Below, piece after piece: positions 41,371 through 48,357 of a stretch of 64,000 nucleotides of DNA. Origin of the DNA: Flavisolibacter longurius (GTDB taxonomy: Bacteria > Bacteroidota > Bacteroidia > Chitinophagales > Chitinophagaceae). Location: contig JABUMY010000001.1 in the NCBI GenBank assembly GCA_013327885.1, positions 1 through 64,000 of the forward strand, given 5' to 3'. The notes under the pieces are model-generated. The model saw nothing but the letters and a program-made list of their open reading frames with translations, did no database searches and was not told the DNA's origin. Position 1 is the first letter of the stretch, and each line of letters starts with the position of its first letter. The position numbers were made by a program, and so were the translations under genes.

Positions 41371-42360
41371 CTATCCTCCGTAAAAATGTCCTTGCGGCAT
41401 TTTAAACACACGGTTGCGTTGGAAGGTGGCAAATTTTTTATAGGCTTCCGCATTTGTTTTTGTCCACTGGTCAAAAGCGGCCAGGTTGTCAACAGGGCCA
41501 AACAGCCAGTGGTTGTAGGCTTCAAACATGCCTTCGCGAATCAGCTGGCGCTGGTATTCAAAAAGACGGTAGGGATGCTTCTCGCCGTATTTGGCAAACC
41601 AATCGAGGATAAACTTGGTGCGGATCATCGTCAGCGTTTCCACCGTGAGGCCTTTGTTGGTAAGCGATTGCTGCTTGTTGAAGGTTTCCAGCACGGCCGC
41701 TACAAAAGGATTGGTTTTTTTACCGCCTTCTTCGGCCGCACCGATGAAAAGTTTTTCCTTGTAATCCTTTAGCATCATCTTTTTTACCTCGGTGGCCCGT
41801 TCGGTTAGGTATTCCATATTTACGAAGATCTCACCGTAAATGAGCGACCACACCTTGTCTTTTGTATAATGATAATACGTAGCAGCATGGTAATAGTTAC
41901 CGGCGTACGATGGTGCCATCTCAATACCTTTCTCCCATTGCCTGATAGCGTTTTCGTCGTTTTTACTCCAAAGCATTTCGCCATATTCGCTATACAGCAC
42001 ACCGCTGTTCGGGTATCGCTTCAGGCCTTTTTTATACAGCTTGTCAGCTTCCTTTACCTCTTCCAGCGCACGGTACACGGTGCCGGCTATCTGGTAAGAG
42101 GCCACGTCAATTTCGTCGCGTTCGGCCAGTTTTTTGGCATAGGTGCGGGCCTGGGCAAAATCTTTTTTATAATAGTAGGCCAGGGCAAGGTCCTGCAGCA
42201 ACTGCTCGTTATCGGGTTCACTCTGGATGGCTTTGTTCAGCACCAGGATCGCATTGTCATGGTCGCCGGTGCGCATAAAGCTGTAAGCCGTTTCGTGCGC
42301 CGTTTGGCCAAAAGAAGCGGTAGCAGTAAACAGCGCCAGCGAAAAAAAGAGGTGTTTCAT
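41371..42360 (-). CDS. Secreted tetratricopeptide-repeat protein
   Basis: 329 residues with a signal peptide (MKHLFFSLALFTATASFGQT). At least three TPR-like units follow: TAYSFMRTGDHDNAILVLNKAIQSEPDNEQLLQDLALAYYYKKDFAQARTYAKKL, VASYQIAGTVYRALEEVKEADKLYKKGLKRYPNSG and ENAIRQWEKGIEMAPSYAGNYYHAATYYHY. The C-terminal half is a non-repeat helical region (WLFGPVDNLAAFDQW). It is probably periplasmic and involved in protein-protein contacts. A TTAATTTG element lies 4 nt before the ATG. Confidence 0.87.
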   Translation of the reverse strand: MKHLFFSLALFTATASFGQTAHETAYSFMRTGDHDNAILVLNKAIQSEPDNEQLLQDLALAYYYKKDFAQARTYAKKLAERDEIDVASYQIAGTVYRALEEVKEADKLYKKGLKRYPNSGVLYSEYGEMLWSKNDENAIRQWEKGIEMAPSYAGNYYHAATYYHYTKDKVWSLIYGEIFVNMEYLTERATEVKKMMLKDYKEKLFIGAAEEGGKKTNPFVAAVLETFNKQQSLTNKGLTVETLTMIRTKFILDWFAKYGEKHPYRLFEYQRQLIREGMFEAYNHWLFGPVDNLAAFDQWTKTNAEAYKKFATFQRNRVFKMPQGHFYGG

Positions 42361-42364
42361 ACAT

Positions 42365-42372
42365 CAAATTAA
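42365..42372 (-). promoter_or_regulatory. -7-like element TTAATTTG before the TPR gene
   Basis: 7 of 8 matches to TAnnTTTG on the minus strand, then ATGT and the ATG at 42360. No good -33 is seen because a terminator hairpin occupies that region, so this is weak. Confidence 0.3.
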
Positions 42373-42375
42373 ATG

Positions 42376-42422
42376 ATAAAACAGACCTGACAGGTCTCAA
42401 AGACCTGTCAGGTCTGTTTTAT
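42376..42422. terminator. Terminator after the DUF1015 gene
   Basis: Perfect 22-bp arms (42376-42397 and 42401-42422), core AGACCTGACAGGTCT / AGACCTGTCAGGTCT, loop CAA, flanked by A/T-rich ends. Confidence 0.85.
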
Positions 42423-42454
42423 TTAAGACTTTCTAAAGATTTCAACCGTTGCTT

Positions 42455-43675
42455 TTAAATGCGGTGTGTCAGCAATCCGTCACGTAGCTTGGGTTCAAAC
42501 CAGGTGCTCTTGGGTGGCATTACCTGCCCGCTGTCGGCAATAGCAAACAACTGTTGAATGCTCACCGGGTGCAAACTGAATGCCACCTTTGCATCGCCGC
42601 TCTGCACACGCTTTTCCAGTTCGCCCAGGCCGCGGATGCCGCCAACAAAATCAACGCGGTTGTCGGTGCGGGGATCCTGGATGCCGAGAATAGTATCCAG
42701 GATATTTTCCTGCAGGATGGTTACGTCCAGGATGCCGATCGGGTCGTTGCGGTAGCTTCCTTCTTTTGCGGTTAAGGTATACCACTGGCTGCCCAGGTAC
42801 ATGCCAAACTGGTGCAGGCCTTCGGGACGAACAGCGGCATCAGCTTTCGCTACATCAAATTGCGCAGCAATCTTTTGCAGGAATTCTTCTTCACTTAAGC
42901 CGTTCAGGTCTTTGGCAATGCGGTTGTAATCCAAAATGGCCAGTTGGTTGGCAGGGAAGATGGTGGTCAGGAAATAATTGGCGTCTTCACTGTCCGACAA
43001 GACCTTGCTTACGTTGGCTGCCGATGCGGCGCGGTGATGACCATCGGCAATGTAGGTGGCCGGAATTTTTTCTTTGAATAAATTGGTGATGGAATCGATG
43101 GTGGCAAGATCATCCACCACCCAGATGGCATGCGTTACACCATCGGTGGCTGTAAATGTGTAAGCGGCATTGTGCTGGTCTTTCCAGTGTTTGAAAAGCG
43201 AATCCAGTTCATCGAGGTCTTTGCAGGCAAGGAATACATTACCGGTTTGTGCCCGGATGGTGCGCATGTGATCGATGCGGTCTTTTTCTTTTTCAGGCCG
43301 GGTAAATTCATGCTTCTTAATCACATTGTTGAAATAGTCTTCTACCGAGGATACGCAAACCAGTCCTGTTTGTGTGCGGCCCTGCCAGGCCAGCTCGTAA
43401 ATGTAGTAGCAGGGTTGCTCGTCCTGGAACAACACCTTTTTTTCAACCAGGCTATTTAAGTTCTCCGCAGCCTTCTGATAAACAGCTTCGCTGTGGATGT
43501 CCACATCGGGAGCAAGATCGATTTCGGCTTTGGTAACATGTAAAAACGAAAGCAGGTTTCCTTCCGCTTCTTTGCGGGCTTCTTCCGAATTCAAAACATC
43601 ATACGGACGCGATGCTACCTGTGCGGCGTACTGGTTGTGCGGACGCAGGGCCCGGAAAGGTTTAATTGTTGCCAT
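42455..43675 (-). CDS. DUF1015 family protein
   Basis: 406 residues. The family start is MATIKPFRALRPHNQYAAQVASRPYDVLNSEEARKEAEGN. Later motifs include RPEKEKDRIDHMRTIRAQTGNVFLAC, the highly conserved YIADGHHRAASA and SLHPVSIQQLFAIADSGQVMPPKSTWFEPKLRDGL. DUF1015 proteins are kinase-like candidates often found next to serine-biosynthesis genes in Bacteroidota (serC-serA-DUF1015). Here serC lies about 900 nt away on the same strand with no serA between. The ATG is 4 nt after an exact TAATTTTG. Confidence 0.93.
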   Translation of the reverse strand: MATIKPFRALRPHNQYAAQVASRPYDVLNSEEARKEAEGNLLSFLHVTKAEIDLAPDVDIHSEAVYQKAAENLNSLVEKKVLFQDEQPCYYIYELAWQGRTQTGLVCVSSVEDYFNNVIKKHEFTRPEKEKDRIDHMRTIRAQTGNVFLACKDLDELDSLFKHWKDQHNAAYTFTATDGVTHAIWVVDDLATIDSITNLFKEKIPATYIADGHHRAASAANVSKVLSDSEDANYFLTTIFPANQLAILDYNRIAKDLNGLSEEEFLQKIAAQFDVAKADAAVRPEGLHQFGMYLGSQWYTLTAKEGSYRNDPIGILDVTILQENILDTILGIQDPRTDNRVDFVGGIRGLGELEKRVQSGDAKVAFSLHPVSIQQLFAIADSGQVMPPKSTWFEPKLRDGLLTHRI

Positions 43676-43679
43676 GGCG

Positions 43680-43708
43680 CAAAATTAGGGGGATAAGCAC
43701 TGTGCAAA
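43680..43708 (-). promoter_or_regulatory. Promoter of the DUF1015 gene
   Basis: TTTG (43708-43705), 17-nt spacer, TAATTTTG (43687-43680, exact TAnnTTTG), then CGCC and the ATG at 43675. A leaderless mRNA is predicted. Confidence 0.55.
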
Positions 43709-43791
43709 GAATTTCCTAATTCGAAAAGCCTTAACAGGTTTTCAAAATTTTCTGCTGTTGTTTTAAGGCAACAAAACCAAACACCTTACGC

Positions 43792-44466
43792 ATGAGAATT
43801 CTTTACCTATCCGTTCTTACTTTATTATTTATTTCCTGCGGCACCAACAAGGCCATTTACAAATCACCGGATTTTGCACAACAAACAGCACGGCACAAAA
43901 CCGTAGCCATTCTGCCGGTATAAATTGTACAAACCGGGCATATCCCCAAAGATGTTTCCGAAGAAGAGATTAAAGCCGCCAATGAAAAGCTTGGCTATGT
44001 ATTCCAGGAGTCACTGCAATCCTATATCCTGAAACAAACGCAAAAGAACAGGAAGGGCCAAATAGTGAGTTTCCAGGCTACGCAAAAAACCAATGCCTTG
44101 CTGAAAGAGCAAAAGCTGACGGTAGAAAGCCTGTACAGCCAACAACCCGAAAACATTGCCCGCTTGCTGGGTGTTGATGCCGTGATCATGACCAATATGA
44201 ACCACAACAAAAACATCAGCGATGGTTTTGCCTACGGATTGGCGGCCGCCCGTACGGTAGTTACTGTCTTATCAAAAACATCAACCGTGGGTGCCGGCAT
44301 CCATGCGTCGGACGTGAACATCAACTGCTCGCTTTATGATGCGCAGGACAGCAAGCTGCTTTGGAAAACCTTTCGTGACGGCGCCACCAATGTACCTGCC
44401 AATGTAAACGGACTGCTTGATCATTACAGCCACTGGATCGCGAAGAAATTACCCTATAAAAGCTAA
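43792..44466 (+). pseudogene. Lipoprotein gene broken by an in-frame TAA at codon 44
   Basis: From the ATG at 43792 the frame reads MRILYLSVLTLLFISCG, a lipoprotein signal, and continues to KTVAILPV. It then meets TAA at 43921-43923 and resumes in the same frame as IVQTGHIPKDVSEEEIKAANEKLGYVFQESL and on to KKLPYKS at 44466. Without the stop the product would be about 224 residues, resembling a family of Bacteroidota lipoproteins with a VAILPV strand and a GAGIHASDVNINCSLYDAQDSKLLWK segment (GNA1162/DUF799-like by general appearance, not certain). There is no frameshift. A sequencing error or a real nonsense mutation would both fit. Confidence 0.85.
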
Positions 44467-44568
44467 CTGGTAATGTGCTTGCTACAGGCAACACTACCCT
44501 AATCGAATGAAACGACCTACACCTGTACGGAATCAGTAAGTAGGCTAACGATGAAATGGCACCCAAAG

Positions 44569-44598
44569 AAAAAGGCTGAGCGTTGACTCAGCCTTTTT
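44569..44598. terminator. Bidirectional terminator overlapping the serC stop
   Basis: AAAAAGGCTGAG (44569-44580), loop CGTTGA, CTCAGCCTTTTT (44587-44598). The serC stop codon lies inside the right arm. Confidence 0.85.
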
Positions 44599-45724
44599 TC
44601 TGTGCAAAATGTTTCATGAGATCTGTCAACACCTGCACGCTTTCCAAAGGCAGGGCATTGTACATCGAAACGCGGAAGCCGCCTACGGAGCGGTGGCCTT
44701 TTACGCCGATCAATCCTTCCTTCTCGCAAAGCGCAGCAAACTCTTTTTCAGCGGCTTCATCGCCTACCAGGAAGCAGGCATTCATCTTGCTGCGGTCTCC
44801 TTTGGCAACGGTGCCGCTGAAGATGGGCAGTGCATCCACGGTGCTGTAAAACAGTTCCGCTTTTTCGTTGTTGATCTTTTCTATCGCCTGTACGCCACCC
44901 ATTGCCTTCAGCCACCGCAACGTTAACATACATACGTAAATAGAAAATACGGGTGGTGTGTTGAGCAAAGAACCCGCTTCGATGTGATTGCGGTAATCCA
45001 TCATGGTGGGTAATTGCCGGCTAACCTTGCCCAACATATTTTTATTTACCACCACTACATTTACACCGGAAGCACCAATGTTCTTCTGCGCACCGGCATA
45101 GATAAGATCAAAGCGGTTGAAGTCAAGCTCGCGGCTTAAAATATCTGAGCTCATATCAGCCACCAGCGGAACGCCTTTATTGTAGAATGGCGTGAGGTCC
45201 TGCCACTGCGTACCATAAATGGTATTGTTGGTGGTAAGGTGCAGGTAAGCGCTGTCTTTTTTCACCTCAAACTCCTTAGGCAGGTAGGTGTAATTGTCTG
45301 CTTTGGAGCTACACACAACATCTACCGTTCCGTACAGCTTTGCTTCCTTGATAGCCTTTGCACCCCAAACGCCGGTATCGGTGTACGCGGCCGTCGCTTT
45401 TTCATCGAGCAAATTCATGGGCACCTGGAAGAACTGCGTGGAGGCGCCGCCGTGAAGAAAGAGCACTTCATGGTCGCTGTCCAATTGCATTAGTTCTTTC
45501 AACGTTTGCACCGCTTCATCTATTACGGCCCCAAAGGTTTTGGTGCGATGACCGATCTCCAGGATCGAGAGACCGGTATTGTTGTAATCTACCACCGCAC
45601 GACCGGCTTCTTCAAATACTTCTTTGGGAAGAATGGATGGACCTGCGCCAAAATTGTGTTTGGCGGCCCCCTGTCCCCCGGTGGGGGAACTTAGGTCAAT
45701 ATTTTCTTTTGTATGGGCGATCAT
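44588..45724 (-). CDS. serC: Phosphoserine aminotransferase with N-terminal insertion
   Basis: 378 residues. A PLP enzyme of serine and pyridoxal-phosphate synthesis. Core motifs are KHNFGAGPSILPKEV, HRTKTF, FLHGGASTQFFQVPMNLL, WGAKAIKEAKLYG, DMSSDILSRELD and the PLP lysine in YAGAQKNIGASG. The usual N-terminus begins right at (K)HNFGAGP; here it is preceded by about 22 residues, MIAHTKENIDLSSPTGGQGAA. The DNA of that stretch contains the palindrome TCCCCCGGTGGGGGA, and no nearer start codon precedes HNFGAGP. The extension therefore seems to be translated and to derive from an intergenic repeat. Confidence 0.95.
   Translation of the reverse strand: MIAHTKENIDLSSPTGGQGAAKHNFGAGPSILPKEVFEEAGRAVVDYNNTGLSILEIGHRTKTFGAVIDEAVQTLKELMQLDSDHEVLFLHGGASTQFFQVPMNLLDEKATAAYTDTGVWGAKAIKEAKLYGTVDVVCSSKADNYTYLPKEFEVKKDSAYLHLTTNNTIYGTQWQDLTPFYNKGVPLVADMSSDILSRELDFNRFDLIYAGAQKNIGASGVNVVVVNKNMLGKVSRQLPTMMDYRNHIEAGSLLNTPPVFSIYVCMLTLRWLKAMGGVQAIEKINNEKAELFYSTVDALPIFSGTVAKGDRSKMNACFLVGDEAAEKEFAALCEKEGLIGVKGHRSVGGFRVSMYNALPLESVQVLTDLMKHFAQKKG
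45674..45688. repeat. GC-rich palindrome inside the serC reading frame
   Basis: TCCCCC-GGT-GGGGGA, followed by ACTTAGGTC. Related to CCCCTCC-GGT-GGAGGGG near 30335 and to CTTAGGTC plus CCCCTCCAGGGAGGGG at 30683-30706. Here it codes for part of SSPTGGQGAA in serC. Confidence 0.7.
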
Positions 45725-45749
45725 ATATTATTGGTTAAGCTGAGAAACT

Positions 45750-45757
45750 CAAAGATA
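45750..45757 (-). promoter_or_regulatory. -7 element TATCTTTG upstream of serC
   Basis: Exact TAnnTTTG on the minus strand, 25 nt before the ATG at 45724. It supports transcription that includes the N-terminal insertion. The -33 element is not clear. Confidence 0.4.
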
Positions 45758-45926
45758 ACAGACTTGGCGGAATGGCTGTTGCATAGTAGAACAGAATAGG
45801 GAATATCAAATGCGGGAAATGTTTTCTTCGGGCCCATTACCTGCCGCAGACTTAGTTTATATACAATAGCGGCGTTTTTTCTCTTCTCTGTTATATTTTC
45901 TACAGCGTTTCTTTTCTTGGCTTTTT

Positions 45927-45961
45927 CGCTAATTGTTAATTGCAGATTGCTTATTGCCTGT
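45927..45961. repeat. Heptad tandem array, unit TGNNNAT
   Basis: CGCTAAT, TGTTAAT, TGCAGAT, TGCTTAT, TGCCTGT. The spacer 45725-45972 holds no other feature apart from the serC promoter. Confidence 0.75.
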
Positions 45962-45972
45962 TCTCATCCATT

Positions 45973-46938
45973 TCACTCTTCTTTCCTGCCAATCATACCC
46001 GACGATCGCCAGGCTTTGTTCATCTCTTCAAACTCCTTTAATTCTGCTTCGGAAAAATCTGCACCGGTAAGCCCTGTAAGATCGGGTTGACCGGCGTCCA
46101 CCCAGGCGGTGTACCAGAAAGAGGCCACGGCGAAAATGGATTGTCGCATGCGCCGTTCCACCATGCCGTTGAGCGTCTTGTTGTAAGCAAATGAAAATGC
46201 GCTGGAATATTGTCGCTGCAAGGTTCCGTTGCGGTCTTCAAACGCAAATTTTTTGTCGGCAGCAAATTGCACCGACAGCGTTCTTTCTGCCGCCAGCACC
46301 GTGTCAGCTGCCGCGGCACTTTCCAGTACCCGCTTCCAAATAAAATCTTGTGTATTGGGAATGTATTCAGCCCTGCCAATAAAAAAGTTCCATTCCTTAT
46401 CGGCCAGCAATTCGGGCAGGCGGCTTTCCCAAAAGCCATGAATGCCGCGTTGTCCGGTAAGTTGCCCGTTGTGGTTACTGCTGGCATGCAGAGGCACATG
46501 CGCATCGGCAATGTAATGGCCAATGTCGGCCGAAAGCTTTAGAATTTTGGCGGCGTTTTTTTCTTTGAAGGCCGTGGTCAGCCGCAGTTTCATGATCTGT
46601 ATCCACCAGGGAGCAACACCATTGGCATTTAGGGTTTCCTCGCCAAATTTGGACACAGCGCTGTCCCAGCGGCGCGGAAGCTCATTATATGGATAGCTGC
46701 CATAACGGTCGATGTCAATATAGTGCCGTGGGCCTTCGGCCGGGATCATGTAGCGGCGTTTGTCGGGATCAACGGCATGCTCCGAAAGAAACGGGCTATT
46801 GGGTTTGTAGAAGAGGAGCATCTGCGGCGGCAGCAGGAAAACAGCGTAGTAGTTTATTTTTTGATGGGCAAAAAAGCCCCAGCAGTAGGATGTTTGCTGA
46901 AGGAATAAAATGCATAAAAGAATCATGAGCCGCTTCAT
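45973..46938 (-). CDS. Zinc-dependent phospholipase C / S1-P1-nuclease-like secreted protein
   Basis: 321 residues from the ATG at 46938 (MKRLMILLCILFLQQTSYCWGFFAHQKINYYAV): the signal peptide is followed by WGFFAHQ, whose N-terminal Trp and His are zinc ligands in this fold. Further likely ligands are in DIGHYIADAHVPLHASSNHNGQ (HxxxDxH) and GIHGFWESRLPE. It is all helical after that. The family includes phospholipases C and nucleases with a tri-zinc centre; the substrate is not determined. The upstream Met at 46962 lies inside a REP hairpin and is unlikely. Confidence 0.87.
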   Translation of the reverse strand: MKRLMILLCILFLQQTSYCWGFFAHQKINYYAVFLLPPQMLLFYKPNSPFLSEHAVDPDKRRYMIPAEGPRHYIDIDRYGSYPYNELPRRWDSAVSKFGEETLNANGVAPWWIQIMKLRLTTAFKEKNAAKILKLSADIGHYIADAHVPLHASSNHNGQLTGQRGIHGFWESRLPELLADKEWNFFIGRAEYIPNTQDFIWKRVLESAAAADTVLAAERTLSVQFAADKKFAFEDRNGTLQRQYSSAFSFAYNKTLNGMVERRMRQSIFAVASFWYTAWVDAGQPDLTGLTGADFSEAELKEFEEMNKAWRSSGMIGRKEE

Positions 46939-46952
46939 AAAAGATGCATTGT

Positions 46953-46977
46953 GTAGGGCCATGCTCCTGGCATGGCC
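46953..46977 (+). repeat. REP hairpin, plus orientation, GTAG foot
   Basis: GTAG (46953-46956), then GGCCATGC, loop TCCTG, GCATGGCC. It forms an inverted pair with 46998-47022, 20 nt apart, like a BIME. Confidence 0.8.
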
Positions 46978-46997
46978 TCATGAATTAAATACCAACA

Positions 46998-47022
46998 GGC
47001 CATGCCAGGAGCATGGCCCTAC
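46998..47022 (-). repeat. REP hairpin, minus orientation, overlapping the RAYT stop codon
   Basis: On the minus strand GTAG (47022-47019) precedes GGCCATGC, loop TCCTG, GCATGGCC. The TAG in GTAG is the stop codon of the RAYT gene. Confidence 0.8.
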
Positions 47023-47510
47023 GGGTGAAATTTATCGGTTTGCCAATTGGATGGATTGTTGATAATGTAGTTTTTGATTGCCCAGTATTCCTCTTCGTTC
47101 CGTATGACATGGTCATAAAATTTTTCCTGCCATTCTAAATGATGGCCATTCACCCGACACCACTTTGTAGTTGCGCCTTTCGTTGCATTGATCAACATGG
47201 ATACAGAGCCACTCCTCGGTTTTTGAAACTGGTTGCCGCGGTAAATACCCGCATGTTTCGTAATGATAAGTAAGGCATGGAAACGATTGGGCATAACGAT
47301 AAATTCATCGAGAATGACACTGGGATTGACAATAGGAATATTTTGCAGCCGTAAGGCTGTCTCATTCCCAATCGCACTCAGCCCGCAAATGCCATTTTTT
47401 ACTGTACCCAGTACTGGTTCGAAATGCTTTACGCAAACCGTAAGGAAATAGGCGTTAGGGGAAGAATAGTCAAATTCCCGTAGCCTGATATGTTTCCGTT
47501 GGTGGAACAT
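47019..47510 (-). CDS. REP-associated tyrosine transposase (RAYT), degenerate HUH motif
   Basis: 163 residues, a single-domain Y1 transposase of the IS200/RAYT type: HIRLREFDYSSPNAYFLTVCVKHFEPVLG, then LDEFIVMPNRFHALLIITK and the C-terminal WQEKFYDHVIRNEEEYWAIKNYIINNPSNW. The family active site is HUH plus a tyrosine. Here the HUH position reads R-F-H: the first His is replaced by Arg (CGT, one transition from CAT), while the candidate catalytic Tyr in the FYDHVIRNEEEY helix is present. The gene is flanked by REP hairpins on both sides, as expected for RAYTs, and its stop codon lies within one. Loss of a metal-ligand His suggests an inactive or binding-only protein, which is inference. Confidence 0.88.
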   Translation of the reverse strand: MFHQRKHIRLREFDYSSPNAYFLTVCVKHFEPVLGTVKNGICGLSAIGNETALRLQNIPIVNPSVILDEFIVMPNRFHALLIITKHAGIYRGNQFQKPRSGSVSMLINATKGATTKWCRVNGHHLEWQEKFYDHVIRNEEEYWAIKNYIINNPSNWQTDKFHP

Positions 47511-47604
47511 GGATGCAGTTAGTGATTGGCCTATTCCAATTTACCGGAAATAAAGCAACAATCAAAACAGCAGGGAAAAATGATTCTTTTGTTTGTAGTG
47601 ATGA

Positions 47605-47628
47605 GGACACGCCATGGCGTGTCCCTAC
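47605..47628 (-). repeat. REP hairpin overlapping the DUF502 stop codon
   Basis: On the minus strand GTAG (47628-47625) is followed by the perfect palindrome GGACACGCCATGGCGTGTCC. The TAG is the stop codon of the DUF502 gene. Confidence 0.8.
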
Positions 47629-48251
47629 TTGGATTCTTCCAGTTCGGTGACGCCACCACTGATGGCAAATTTCATCGCATCTGTCGCATTGATATTCGTC
47701 ACCATCCGTACACGGGCCCGGGGCAGCAGGTACACGTTGCCGGCAATGGAGTACGACATCGGGATGTAAACTGCCACGTAGTCGCTAAAGCCAAAGTCCT
47801 TTGCTTCCTCCTGGGTGATGAAGCCCACCCGCCACACATCGTTGTCGTCGATATTGGCCAGCACCGGCTTGTTGAATTTTTTCTTTTCGCCGGCAAAGGC
47901 TTCAAAAAATTCTTTGGTGGTGGAGTAGATAAAGCGGATGCCCGGGGTGCGCTTGAGCACACTGTCAAACAGGTTGAAAACACGGTTACGGATAAAAAAA
48001 GCACTGAGATAACCAATCAGGATAATGCCGGCAATAACGGCCAAAAAGCCGAGGCCGTAGTTGCGTACATACACATTTCCCCCGGCATCCCTGGTCGTAA
48101 AAATGGGCACCTGGTTGTCGATAAACGAAACAATGGAGTACACAGCATAAATGGTGACTGCAACGGGAGCAATCACCAGTAATCCCTGCAAAAAATACTG
48201 CAAGAGCTTGCCAAACTGAAATCCCCTGTCTTCTTTCTGTTCCTGCTTCAT
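47625..48251 (-). CDS. DUF502 family membrane protein
   Basis: 208 residues from the ATG at 48251 (MKQEQKEDRGFQFGKLLQYFLQGLLVIAPVAVTIYAVYSIVSFID). A second membrane segment is YGLGFLAVIAGIILIGYLSAFF, followed by the conserved RTPGIRFIYSTTKEFFEAFAGEKKKFNKPVL and VAVYIPMSYSIAGNVYLLPRARV. The family is widespread with unknown function; it is an inner-membrane protein with a soluble C-terminal domain. The frame continues upstream across the TetR region but those residues are non-coding. Transcribed away from the tetR gene. Confidence 0.9.
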   Translation of the reverse strand: MKQEQKEDRGFQFGKLLQYFLQGLLVIAPVAVTIYAVYSIVSFIDNQVPIFTTRDAGGNVYVRNYGLGFLAVIAGIILIGYLSAFFIRNRVFNLFDSVLKRTPGIRFIYSTTKEFFEAFAGEKKKFNKPVLANIDDNDVWRVGFITQEEAKDFGFSDYVAVYIPMSYSIAGNVYLLPRARVRMVTNINATDAMKFAISGGVTELEESK

Positions 48252-48309
48252 GCCGCAAATGTACCCACCGCTTATCCCGGAAAAACAAGAATTCATCCAA
48301 AAATAAAAT

Positions 48310-48339
48310 TGGAAACTTTGTTCACGTTCAAAGTTTCCA
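48310..48339. promoter_or_regulatory. Inverted-repeat operator of the TetR/RND operon
   Basis: TGGAAACTTTG (48310-48320), 8-nt spacer TTCACGTT, CAAAGTTTCCA (48329-48339): perfect 11-bp arms. It overlaps the -33 element and fills the promoter spacer, as expected for autorepression by the TetR protein encoded next to it. Confidence 0.8.
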
Positions 48340-48347
48340 TAGTTTCG
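48317..48347 (+). promoter_or_regulatory. Sigma-ABfr-type promoter of the TetR/RND operon
   Basis: TTTG (48317-48320), exactly 19 nt, then TAGTTTCG (48340-48347; 7 of 8 to TAnnTTTG). The start codon of tetR is 10 nt further on. Confidence 0.7.
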
Positions 48348-48357
48348 CCCCCGATTT

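Noticed and set aside
43921-43923. Programmed stop-codon read-through or recoding of TAA in the lipoprotein gene
   Set aside because: No SECIS, pyrrolysine or slippery context is visible and TAA ends other genes normally; a nonsense mutation or sequencing error is simpler.
46938-46962. Earlier start (46962) for the phospholipase-C-like gene
   Set aside because: That Met lies inside a REP hairpin, and the signal peptide starts cleanly at 46938.
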